64,000 bases of DNA from Multifurca ochricompacta (lineage: Eukaryota; Basidiomycota; Agaricomycetes; Russulales; Russulaceae). Shown piece after piece: positions 54,965 through 64,000 of this stretch (the stretch's first letter is position 1; every line of letters starts with the position of its first letter). Under the pieces are notes generated by a model, which was given only the letters and a program-made list of their open reading frames with translations, was not told the origin of the DNA and did not search any database. The stretch covers positions 1-64,000 of the forward strand of contig WTXG01000137.1 in NCBI GenBank assembly GCA_022496185.1, given 5' to 3'. The translations under genes were made by a program, and so were the position numbers.

Positions 54965-55551
54965 TGTTACAACCAGGGCCAAGTCCCCCACTTTTCTTTA
55001 CCATCCCCAACACGGACCCTTCCCTTCCACCCACCCTCCACTTCTTGATCACGTCCCCGTCCTGGGATCCCTCACGTGCCTTACTTCCTTCCCCGTGACT
55101 ACTGTTTGTACATGCTGACGAGTTGTTTGTACTTGCTTATGTCTTTGTTTATCTCTTATCTCCTTATCTCTAAGACCGGACACTTACTTAATTCCCTATC
55201 AGAAGCTAGGCTCTACGCCCTCCGCTTTCATATATTTGGGCCCACATGACTTCGTTATCTTATCTTTAGACGCTCATTCGATTACGTATATAAGTCTGCT
55301 GTAACTACATTGTAGACCTCAGACTCGACTTATTGAATACATCGGTGTTTGTCTTCTGGACTCCCCTTTGAAAGCTTTGACTCGATCATCTCAGTACTTC
55401 TGGTACTTTCCGCTCACCATCGTCTTAGAGAACAGCCTCTTTGACTTTGACTTTTCATAAACCACTCCAAGGGACCCCTTTGGTCTCTTATCTGATCACG
55501 AACGAACGCTGTCACACAAGTCGTGTGGAATGTCCCACACCGGACGTAACA
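54965..55551 (+). mobile_element. Solo E-type gypsy LTR in hAT transposase exon 10
   Basis: 587 bp, TGTTACAACC to GGACGTAACA, TSD tcagt at 54960-54964 and 55552-55556. Opposite orientation to the copy at 54040. TATA-like tatataag near 55290. Confidence 0.93.
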
Positions 55552-55698
55552 TCAGTTCAGTCAACTTGAGCTTTGATGATGGTTGGGGAATGGAGCAAGC
55601 TGGGATATGTAAAGAATAGTGATGTGAAAGCCGCAACTATTCTCCCAGAGGTTGAGGGAGAGGAGGAGGAGCTTGAGGAAGATTGGGATTTGATTTGA

Positions 55699-57137
55699 CT
55701 GGCATTATTTACTAGTATAATCAGTAACTACTTATACTTATCATATGGAAAAAGTGGGTGAGAGGGTACTGGTGTTAGTCCAGTATAATGTAGGCTGGAT
55801 TTGCAGTTGGCAATAGCATGAAGATTGACTTGTAGAGCAGAGTGAGCGCGAATAAGAGTAAATTCAATTTGAGATCTGAGTCAATGCAGACAGTTGGATG
55901 GAAGGGAATCAAACTGGATAATTGATTCAAAGTTATGGTCATTGTACACTACAAGTCATTCAGAATGAAATGCAAGGCAAAGGGGTGCGTGCATAAAAGA
56001 AGTGGAACTGTATGCCGAAAATGCAGAACAGTCATGCAATCTTATCTCCTTGGGTCTGGTCAGGCTGGTTATCCAAAATGCGCAGAAATGCACAGAACAG
56101 TCGCGCTTGTATGAAATGTGTTGAACCAAGATACCGGTACAGAGGTTCCGAGATAGCGGTCCGACATGATTGTGATCATGCGTAGATAACACAAGTAATG
56201 AGATCAAAAACACGTTCACAAATTAATTAGATACTTAGGATATACATCTAAGATCTGACATATGATCAAATCACATCATTAAATGAGATAACGAGATAAT
56301 GTGTTCGTTTAATCTAGTAGCTAATATAGTACATAGAATGTATATAAACACTGTATAACTACTGTAATAAAGTAGTTGCTATCGCTCTATTGAAAGCATC
56401 TAAGCCTCGCAGCTAACAAGGTGAGATAAGATAGTGGTAAAGTAGTATCTAAAGTACAAGCCTGCGCCATGCCTGTTCCACAAAATGAAATAAAATAAGA
56501 ATGTAAATAAAGAATCAAATTAATCTTCTGAACATAAATCAGCAATTATTGAGGGATCCTGAGTAGCCACAAATGAACACATTGTATCCAAGTGCGTATC
56601 TCCCAGACCGGGATGGTCCAGGCCAATTGTCCGAAATGCGCAATGCAACCAAAGAACTTGCACGCGTTTCATTTTATGGGTAACCTGGGTATCAAAACAA
56701 ATATCCAGGGGTTACCCCTGCAAATCACTATGCATTTGTCAATTATTTTTGCATTCTGTGTGGTTATCTGACAGGCTTTTCATTCAATGTTCTATTACAT
56801 CCTATCTAATCATCTCTGTATATTGGGGTGGATTTTAGTTGTGCTTGTATAAAATTGACCAGAACAATAAAATAAAAATGGAATAATAAATTATCTTAAT
56901 CTTCTGAGCATAAAACAAGAGTCATTGAGGGATCTTAAGCAGCCATAAATGAACACGTTGTGTATCTCCTTGGTCCGGGATGGCCCGGGCCGGATATCCG
57001 AAATGCGCGATGCAAGTAAAAAACTTGCACGCATTTAACACACACAACCCGCAGGTGACCCGTACCCGTAGCGACGGGTACGGGTATGGGTACAGGTACC
57101 AATGAAGATACCCGGGGGTTACCCCTGCTATTCACTA
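55699..57137 (+). repeat. hAT-1 right subterminal region
   Basis: Non-coding. Diverged ~280-bp repeats with GGCCCGGGCC-like palindromes and TTGCATCGCGCATTTCGGAT-like blocks (reverse orientation), for example around 56550-56660 and 56940-57030. The ACCCGT/ACGGGT hairpin lies at about 57055-57100. Confidence 0.7.
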
Positions 57138-57145
57138 GCTCTGGC

Positions 57146-58487
57146 AGCGCGATTCGATTGGGATATCGAATCTTTCGATTTTAATGGTGCTTATCTAAAT
57201 GGAGAACTAGATAACAATGAAGAAATTTATATGCAAGCGCCACCTGCATATGAAAACAAAAATGGTAACACAGTTATGCGACTACGCAAGTCGCTTTATG
57301 GATTAAAACAAGCTGGAAGAAAATGGTACAACACACTCTCGCGTGCCTTAGCTGACCTGGGTTTCCGCATAAGCTATGCAGATCCAGGAGTTTTTTATAT
57401 TCGCATGGAAGGGCATTTATTAGTCCTTGCCATTCACGTCGATGACTGTGCCTTTATGGGCAGTTCAAGCAAACTGATCGCACAATATAAAGTGAAACTT
57501 AACGACTGATATTCTATCACTGATCTAGGACCAATTCATTGGCTCCTAGGTATCAAAATCACGCATGATAGATCAGCATGAACAATTTCACTATCACAAA
57601 CGTCATATATTACTTCAATTCTTGCGCGATTCAGATTTAGCGACGTGAAACCCAACAACACTTCCATGGCACCCGGAGTTGAGTATTCTAAAAAAGATTC
57701 ACTGCAAAACCCAGCCGACGCCGCCGAAATGATGAAAATTCCTTATCACGAAGCAATAGGGAGTTTGATGTATGCGTCAGTTGGTACCCAACCAGACATC
57801 GCATTCACCGTTTCGACTTTGTCGCGCTTCCTCAAAAATCCAGGCCGATTACACTGGGAAGCCGTTAAACGGATCTTCCGGTATCTTTCCAGCACTAGGA
57901 ATATCAAGCTGACTTACGGCGGTGAACGTCATGATCTCATAGGGTACACAGACACAGATGGAGCCAGTCAAGAGCATAGGCATGCCATCTCTGGCTACAT
58001 TTTTCTGATCGACAGCGGAGCTGTATCCTGGAGTTCAAGAAAACAAGAACTCGTAACTCTTTCCACCGCGGAATTGGAATATGTTGCCGCGACGCACGCA
58101 GCAAAAGAAGCAATATGGCTTCGCAAGCTCATAAATGAGCTTTTCCCATCTTTTATCGCATCCACCCCGCTCTATTGCGACAATCAGGCTGCGATAAAAC
58201 TGGCCATCGAGGATAATTACCATGCACAAACAAAACATATCGATATAAGATATCACTTCATTCACGATGTGATATCTAATGGCACGCTCAAACTTATCTA
58301 CTGTCCTACTGACCAGATGACAGCAGATATCTTAACCAAAGCCCTTCCAAAATGGAAGGTGGATTATCACAACTCCTCCCTAGGCTTGTGTCGTGCTTGT
58401 GGGGGGAGTGATGGATTGCAATCCATTGACGAGCAGGAGGAGCGCAAAAGCGCACCACACTCATCTATGATTCTAGCTTCGGGCTAG
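57146..58487 (+). pseudogene. Copia-B RT (continued) and RNase H
   Basis: Continues the polyprotein after hAT-1: FDWDIESFDFNGAYLNGELD, EEIYMQAPPAY, RLRKSLYGLKQAGRKWY, HVDD active-site motif near 57435, SSKLIAQYK, then RNase H with TDTDGASQ, AVSWSSRKQELVTLSTAELEYVA, YCDNQAAIKLA and TKHIDIRYHFI. TGA at 57507-57509 and 57579-57581 fit CGA. The frame runs without stop through the polypurine tract (about 58398-58408) into the 3' LTR, ending at 58485-58487, so the last ~26 codons are LTR-encoded. Confidence 0.93.
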
Positions 58488-58785
58488 AATGACTAATTTT
58501 TGGAGCACCCCTCAGGGGCGATGAACTTCTTATTCATCCTGTTGAAATAAATCTTTCATATGATTTTACAGACTATGGCCTCTTGTCTTTATTATTCTAT
58601 GTTGCTGATTCAAGCATGACCAAAATTTAGCCCCTATATTACAAAGATCTTGTGTTCATATTGAAATAAGCTGTAGTGTAAAATGTATAATAAAGCTCAA
58701 AAATCGAGCAAGAAATAAGTAACAAATAAAAATTGTTTTCTTCGCACGCATCTACAAAGCCTATCTCACGCTCATAACTATACCA
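58409..58785 (+). mobile_element. 3' LTR of copia-B
   Basis: 377 bp, TGATGGATTG to AACTATACCA, preceded by the purine tract GTGGGGGGAG. Nearly identical to the 5' LTR. Confidence 0.95.
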
Positions 58786-60194
58786 GCTGCAGGTTTTGAC
58801 AGGTATGGGTATGGGTATACAACTCCCAACCCACCAGAAACCCGTACCCGCACAGCGGGTTTGGTGGGTATAAGTGGTCATCGGTCATTGACAAGATCAG
58901 CAGAAATTTAATGATAAAATACATCTGTAGCAAACAAATGACAAGATTTAATTTGATGTATGCTACAGGGTTTCTGTAAATATATTCTAGTGTTATCCTA
59001 TGAAATATCAAAGCAGATCAATGGTGCAATGTAAAATAAAAGTGTTATCAGTGATCCACTCTCTTGAAAATCATGATGCAACTGTTTTATTAACGCGTGA
59101 TCAATTCTGCCAGTCTGGCACTATCTAAAATACACTCTAGACTACTTTAGACTATTCTATAATCTAATTATCAAATTAGTTTACTGAAACAAGGCCTGCG
59201 TGTATCTACAGGCTGCATAGAGCAGTGACTACATTGCATCGCATGGACCAGCATATTGGTCTGATCTCCTTCCTATTAAGGAAGGTTGACTTAACAATCA
59301 TGGCTTTGATTTTCCATTGGTCAACAAGATTGTGATCATGCATAGATAACACAACAGAAACGCATTCACAAATTAATTAGATACACAGAATATACATCTA
59401 AGATCTGACATATGATCAAATTACATCATTAAACGAGATAACGAGATAACGCATTCATTTAATCTAGTAGCTGATATAGTACATCTAAAGTACAAGCCTG
59501 CACCATGCCTGTTCCACAAAATGAAATAAAATAATAATGTAAATAAAGAATAAACTTAATCTTCTGAACATAAATCAGCAATTATTGAGGGATCCTGAGT
59601 AGCCACAAATGAACGCATTGTATCCAAGTGCATATCTCCTTGACCGGGACGGACCAGGCCAAGTGTCCGAAATGCGCGAAGCAAGTAAAGAACTTGCACA
59701 CGTTTCATTTTATGGGTAACCTGGGTATCAAAACAAATATCCAGGGGTTACCCCTGCCAATAACTATACATTTGTCAATTATTTTTGCATTCTATGCAGT
59801 TATCTGACAGGCTTTTCATCAATGTTCTATAACATCAATCTAATCATCTTTGTATATTGGGGTGGATTTTAGTTGCACTTGTATAAAATTGAAACCAGAA
59901 TAATAAAACAACAATAGAATAATGAATTATCTTAATCTTATGAATATAAAACAGGAATCTTTGAAGATCCTGAGTAGCCACAAATGAACGTGTTGTGTAT
60001 CTCCTTGACTGGGATGTCCCAGGCTGGTTATCCGAAATGCGCGATGCAAGCAAAGAACTTGCACGCATTTACACACAGGTAACCCGCAGGTGACCTGCGG
60101 GTAACCTGTGGGTTACCTGTACCCGTAGCAATGGGTACGGGTATGGGTACGGGTACCAATGAAGATACCCGGGGGTTACCCCTGCTATTCACTA
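58786..60194 (+). repeat. hAT-2 main body
   Basis: Non-coding. The left half (to about 59300) is closely similar to 49365-49865 of hAT-1. The right half is similar to 56460-57137, with a GGATCCTGAGTAGCCAC block near 59590 and again at 59965, and the ACCCGT hairpin near 60115-60165. No transposase sequence remains. Confidence 0.75.
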
Positions 60195-60202
60195 TACGTA
60201 AT

Positions 60203-60507
60203 CGAGTGGGCATCTACGAGATAAGAAAACAGAGTCAAGTGGGCCCAAATATACGAAAGTGGAGGGCGTAAAGCCTGGCTTCTGATAGGGTATTAAGTAA
60301 GTGTCTGGTCATAAAGATAAAGAGATAGTGGATCAAACACAGGTAAACAACAAGTCAACAAGTCCAAAGCGAGTCATGGGGACGGGAGCAGGGCACGAGA
60401 CAGATCCCAGGATGGAGACGTAATCAGAAAGTGTAGCGTAGGTGGAAGAGCTGGGTTTGCATTAGGGAGGGTGAAGAAAATAGGTGTACTCGGTGGGGTT
60501 TGTAACA
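60203..60507 (-). mobile_element. 3' LTR of gypsy F, part 3 of 3
   Basis: Completes the LTR begun at 37373; ends GGTTTGTAACA. The polypurine tract GAAGGGGGGGTGA follows on the minus strand. Confidence 0.88.
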
Positions 60508-60538
60508 TCACCCCCCCTTCTGGTTCTAGCAGACCTGG

Positions 60539-61738
60539 CTAGAAACAACTCGTACCATCATCATCCTGCACCAGCTCCAGATAATCATCAGCTACATTAC
60601 AATCATCGAGGGTGTCGTTCTCCTTGTCTGAATCCTGGGGACACCTGTGAGTGCGCAGGAACCCATATGGGCCGTGTTGCCCACACTGATAACATAAGTT
60701 GTGGATTGGGCAGTCGAGTTTGTGATGCCCTGCATTGTGTCATAGGCACTTGCCACACCAGCCTGATGGATTGATGATCGTCGGGGCCACGCCTACACGG
60801 CAGAAAATGCAAAACCTACTCCAATGCAAGTCGCTGTGGCAATGGCAGCACCACTTGCGATTGAGAGGACAATTCCAGCTAATGTGATACTTGCTATCAC
60901 ATCACCAACATGTCTCTCCTCAGGGGTTCTCATGCATGCGTGGCATTTCAAATTGGTTGGGCAGCAGCGTCAGTGCAGCCCCCAGTGATCATGGTGGAAG
61001 GGGGCGTGCATAAGTGTCTGCGTACCTCTTGGCAATGGTCTGATAGGCGTCCCCTCACTCCAATCTCTTTCAAATCTCGACCAACTCCTGTTCTACTTGG
61101 AACATCCCGCTCATTAATCTCGTCATTCGTTTCACATGTTCCTTATATTGGGTATTGAGCATCATACACAGTGTCAGGTTCTTCCACAGTCTCATGACCT
61201 CAGCCTTGAGACACGGAAGACGCATGTCGTTCAGGACCTCATCAATTGCGAAGGCCCAGGAATCTTCTGCAGCGAGGTGCGTGAGCTGCTCATCGCTCAT
61301 GGTGTGGTGGAGACGGCCTGTATACCTTTCCTCCAGATAGACTGGTGCCCCGTAGATGGGGCTGTTCTTCTTCATGCATCCCACAACATCCATACCTCCG
61401 TTTGTATAGAAGATGTACTTGGCTATTGCAACTGTTCCATCTGCCATGGTGATCTCCAGCGGGTAGTACATCGAGGAGTTAGGGTTATTAGTGAAAAACA
61501 GGAACTCAGGGGCTTCATCATCTAGTTCCATACCCAAGAGATCGTTTGGGTGGGGCTCTTCACAATGGTCGAAGTCGTCGTTGGGGTTGGGAGACTGGTT
61601 CTTGGTGCAGGCTTCTGCAGCCTCGTAGTCAATGGGAGAGGAAGGACGGGTAGAGGGATGGGCGGATGGGAAGTTCTCCATGACGACAGTGGAAGATGTG
61701 AAAGCATTGACAGCGGCATTGGCAGCGATGAAGGACAT
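60539..61738 (-). pseudogene. Gypsy F ORF3 (unrecognised, Cys/His-rich C-terminus)
   Basis: Only ORF3 copy in the window without an insertion. ATG at 61736-61738, stop TAG at 60539-60541, about 400 codons. N-terminal region HPSTRPSSPIDYEAAEAC, acidic HCEEPHPNDLLGMELDD, EFLFFTNNPNSSMYYPLEI, AIAKYIFYTNGGMDVVGCMKK, PIYGAPVYLEERYTGRLHH, AFAIDEVLNDMRLPCLKAEVMRLW, GDAYQTIAKRYADTYA. C-terminal CDSKYHISWNC, CCHCHSDLHWSRFC, WCGKCL...HHKLDC, CYQCGQHGPYGFLRTHRC, then an acidic tail. TGA codons near 61070, 61056, 60990, 60920 and 60740 break it; several fit CGA. The two CX2CX4HX4C modules resemble retroviral zinc knuckles; the function is unknown. Confidence 0.8.
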
Positions 61739-61814
61739 GATGGATTGGATGGTAGTAGAACGTTGCTGGGAGAGCATGTACTGGGGAATTCGATGGGGTC
61801 TGGGGTCACTTCTT

Positions 61815-64000
61815 CTAAGTGTTCTTGGGCACTTCTGGGTGTCGGGTATGGAACTCCGAGATAAGGACCGGGGCAAAGATATCCCCAGCTGGTTCCCACA
61901 AATTGTCAGAGTCTGGGAATCCCTTCCACTTAATTAGGTAGTGGAGTTTGTGCCCTCGGCCTTTTCGCATGGAGTCTAGAATATGCTCCACTTCCCACTC
62001 CGCTTCTCCATCGATAAGGTCAGGTGGAGGTCTCGAGAAGTTCTCTCCATGCATGGAGGTCTCCTTGTATGGGGTCAGAAGTCTGGCATGGAAGATGGGG
62101 TGGATCTTCCATTTTGGCGGCAGTTGTAATTCATAGGACACATCTGACAGCTTCCGTGTGATCTGGAAGGGTCCATGACGTCGGGGTGCCAATTTGGCTG
62201 AGGGGTGTGACATGTGGATGTTTCTTCCCTTGAGCCATACCCAGTCATTGGTTCGATAAGGTGTGAATGTTCCTGGGTGTGCTGATAAGAGCTGTTGTGC
62301 CTTTTGTTACAACCACTGCTGAGCCTCCCCACTTTCTTCACCCTTCCCAATGAGAATCCCTCCTTACCGCCTACCTTACACTTCTTGATCACGTCTCCAT
62401 CATGGAACCCGTCACATGCCCTATGTCCATCCCCATGACTCAGTTTGTACATATTGACTTGATGTTTACCCATGTTTGCCTCTTATCGCTTGATCTTCTT
62501 ATCTTATGATCGGACACTTACTTAGTTCCCTATCAGAAGCCAGGCTTTACACCATCTGCTTCCGTATATTTGGGCCCACTTGACTCCATTATTGTTATCT
62601 ATAGACGCCCATCTGATTACGTATATAAGTCCACTGTAGTTACATTGTAAACCTCAGACTCGACTTATTGAATACATCAGTGTTTGTCTTCCGGACTTCC
62701 CCCTTGAAAACTCTGACTCATTTGTCTCAGTGCTTCCGGCACTTTCCACTCAACATCGTCACTAGGGAACAGCCCCTTTGACTTTGACTCATCCCTTTGA
62801 ACTCCAAGGGATCCTATTGGTCCCTTATCCCAGTACACAAACTGGGCTGTTGCACAAGTTGTGTGGAACATCCCACACTGGACGTAACACCTTTGCTAGG
62901 TTTTCATTGGCTGATCGTCATAACTCTTCCCATTGGCCAACTTGTTGGGCAACAGATGGGACATTAGTAGGCTTATCTGTCCACATTGTGCGTGGTGTCC
63001 AACCCATGATAAGGGAGAAGGGGGTGGCCTTGGTTGTCCCATTGGGCCATGAGTTATGGGCGAACTCTGCAGTCGGTAGCCATTCTGTCCTGTCGTCCTG
63101 TCGTCCATTGCACCAGAACCGGAGGTATTGTTCTAACCATTGGTTCGTTCGTTCTGACTGTCCATCAGTTTGTGGGTGATATGCAGTGGATATGTTCTGT
63201 GTAATGTCCAGCACCTGGCACAGGGCCTTAGCAAACATCAATGTGAACTGGGTGTCTCGGTCAGATATGATCTTCTTGGGGAGTCCATAGTGGTGATAGA
63301 CATGGTTTAAGTATAGTTTCGCCACTCCCTCAGCTGTAATAGTCTCTTTGCAGGGTATGAATAGGGCTGCTTTGGAGCAGTCATGGTCAGTAATGGTGAG
63401 GATGGTGTCAAAGCCTTGTGATTCCGGTAATTTGACAATAAAGTCCATGGCAATAGTCTGAAATGGGGTCGACAAGATGGGAGTAATCGGATGTATCGGT
63501 GGGGTTGTTGGGTGTGTATTGACTTTGTTTGCTTGACATGCCACACATCCCTTTACATAGTCTTCGACATCTTTTTTCATGTTGGGCCACCAATAGTCAC
63601 GTTTGGCAAGGGCATAGGTGTTGGTAATGCCGGGGTGGCCAGCAGAAGGGAGGTCGTGGTGAAAATGGATCACCCCCCTCTTAATGTTGTCGCCACTGGT
63701 GACAACAAGTTGGTCTCTGTCTTTCCACCAGAGGTTGTCAACCTTTTTCAGATTATGTGCATCAGCCCATGAGCAACATAGTTCTTGATTCATATTTTGT
63801 GAGACCTGCACCCATAGGTCCATATCATGGAGGCTGACTATGGCCGTTTTTGCAAATACCTCTTCTGGGAGGACGGTTATGTTGTCATTGTCATCTTCCC
63901 CTGTGTGCAGATCTGGTCTTCGTGATAATGCATCTGCTCATGCATTCTGACTCCCTGCGATGTGCTTCAGGGTGAAGTTATATTCTTCAAGCTCCAGAAC
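61815..64000 (-). pseudogene. Gypsy F Pol, C-terminal part: RNase H end, integrase, chromodomain (cut by window edge)
   Basis: From the right edge leftward: LEEYNFTLKHIAGSQNA then TGA (about 63938) before ADALSRRPD, DMDLWVQVSQNMNQE. Integrase HHDLPSAGHPG...GCVACQANK at 63670-63525, MDFIVKLPES, IISDRDTQF near 63265, [14 protein letters not shown] near 63140. LTR insertion at 62305-62889, then TAKLAPRRHGPF-type GPY/F motif near 62190, chromodomain EWEVEHILDSMRKGRGHKLHYLIKWKGF...LWEP at 62000-61860. TGA at 62918-62920 fits CGA. The rest of the element lies outside the window. Confidence 0.92.
62305..62889 (+). mobile_element. Solo E-type gypsy LTR in gypsy F integrase
   Basis: 585 bp, TGTTACAACC to GGACGTAACA, TSD ccttt at 62300-62304 and 62890-62894. 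Opposite orientation to its host element. TATA-like tatataag near 62620. Confidence 0.92.

Larger units (their letters stand above)
50933..55698 (+). pseudogene. hAT transposase (BED finger, RNase H-like fold, hAT dimerisation), 10 exons
   Basis: Exons fitted by reading frame and GT-AG: 50933-51160 plus 51666-51810, 51860-52241, 52300-52483, 52538-52744, 52798-53187, 53241-53510, 53556-53772, 53825-53973, 54033-54039 plus 54639-54833, 54889-54964 plus 55557-55698. The nine introns are 45-59 bp. Basic N-terminus, acidic stretch, BED zinc finger (ECNAKHC...NLRRHAKLC, 51960-52070). Catalytic-domain blocks NFATDAWTSPNHKAYVAVTVHF (52560), CDNATNNDRM (52815), RTHCFAHIINLIAKT (52900), RDVSTRWNSTYDML (53345). 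HPRHKLEYFRNAGW (53830) and the C-terminal dimerisation block SVNVERVFSTGR (54895). TGA stops at 52126-52128, 52942-52944 and 55567-55569, each fitting CGA. Three solo LTRs interrupt exons. Would excise and insert hAT DNA; now dead. Confidence 0.9.
49322..57137 (+). mobile_element. hAT-1: hAT DNA transposon with transposase gene
   Basis: 7816 bp including nested LTRs; net about 6.1 kb. 8-bp TSD gctctggc at 49314-49321 and 57138-57145. Termini TAGGGATCAGCAAGGG and (reverse) TAGTGAATAGCAGGGG match at 12 of 16 bases and fit YARNG. Carries a transposase gene (50933-55698). Three solo LTRs are nested at 51161, 54040 and 54965. Its removal restores the copia-B RT frame exactly. Confidence 0.95.
45780..58785 (+). 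mobile_element. Copia-B: Ty1/copia element carrying hAT-1
   Basis: Two 377-bp LTRs, TSD gctgc at 45775-45779 and 58786-58790. One long Gag-Pol frame (46227 to 58487) without frameshift, broken by six TGA codons and by hAT-1 (49322-57137). Net element about 5.2 kb. LTRs are unrelated to copia-A. Confidence 0.96.
45736..60194 (+). mobile_element. hAT-2: non-autonomous hAT element carrying copia-B
   Basis: Starts TAGGGATCAGCAAGGG and ends CTGCTATTCACTA (imperfect terminal inverted repeats, YARNG type). 8-bp TSD tacataat / tacgtaat, the one difference being a CpG change. Only 42 bp lie left of copia-B; the rest is 58786-60194. Net length is about 1448 bp, matching hAT-3 (1451 bp). No transposase of its own; presumably mobilised by hAT-1-like transposase. 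Confidence 0.88.

Noticed and set aside
37490..58487. TGA read as Arg (code change or RNA editing) because all stops replace CGA
   Set aside because: LTRs and non-coding parts show the same CG-to-TG/CA changes, so methyl-CpG deamination explains the pattern. Several ORFs also end in TGA at natural ends, such as gypsy G ORF1 and the hAT transposase.
60539..61738. ORF3 as an envelope gene
   Set aside because: Position fits, but there is no signal peptide, no transmembrane segment, and the C-terminus is Cys/His-rich and acidic.

Overview
The window is a solid block of nested transposable elements with no recognisable host gene, tRNA, rRNA or CRISPR array. Ty3/gypsy chromoviruses with C-terminal chromodomains, Ty1/copia elements, a hAT transposase gene with about nine GT-AG introns of 45-59 bp, and heavy CpG decay together suggest the genome of a basidiomycete fungus, probably a TE-rich Agaricomycete. 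The species cannot be named from the sequence. Boundaries come from TG...CA termini and target-site duplications (TSDs) read by eye; single coordinates may be off by a base or two.

Left block (1-26267). A copia pol relic (copia-A0, 224-2371) has its 3' LTR at 2372-2885 and abuts a gypsy gag relic. A split copia LTR (3427-3535 and 22840-22888) contains solo LTR-B (TSD cttac). LTR-B contains solo LTR-C (3905-5200, TSD cccat) and the gypsy element D (5301-22693, minus strand, TSD ctttg). Element D has itself received a solo copia LTR, an LTR-C that holds an LTR-B, a complete copia element (copia-A1, 8749-15335, TSD ccaaa) and another LTR-C. To the right lie a 1.45-kb non-autonomous hAT (22895-24345) and the gag and 5' LTR of gypsy I.

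Middle block (26043-37372). A gypsy LTR contains a solo copia LTR, which contains gypsy G (26659-36929, TSD ctagg). Gypsy G has an extra open frame upstream of gag and two nested solo LTRs.

Right block (37373-64000). The 3' LTR of gypsy F starts at 37373 and ends only at 60507. It is split by gypsy E (37490-45574, TSD caggg) and by a hAT element (45736-60194). That hAT contains copia-B (45780-58785, TSD gctgc), which contains the transposase-bearing hAT-1 (49322-57137, 8-bp TSD gctctggc), which contains three solo LTRs. The interior of F runs off the window.

How the pieces work: the gypsy elements encode Gag, then protease-RT-RNase H-integrase-chromodomain in the -1 frame. Elements D, E and F also carry an unrecognised downstream ORF3 with a Cys/His-rich C-terminus. 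The copia elements encode a Gag-PR-IN-RT-RNase H polyprotein and appear to be primed from the anticodon arm of initiator tRNA-Met. All copies examined are broken, mostly by CGA-to-TGA changes.

The most unusual signals are these. (1) The copia-A LTR carries an intron-like segment followed, further downstream, by an exact spliced copy of the same exons, and the two copies vary together between subfamilies. (2) Decay is almost purely at CpG. (3) A conserved ORF3 lies 3' of gypsy pol. (4) A pre-gag ORF in gypsy G ends in an ATGA overlap with gag.
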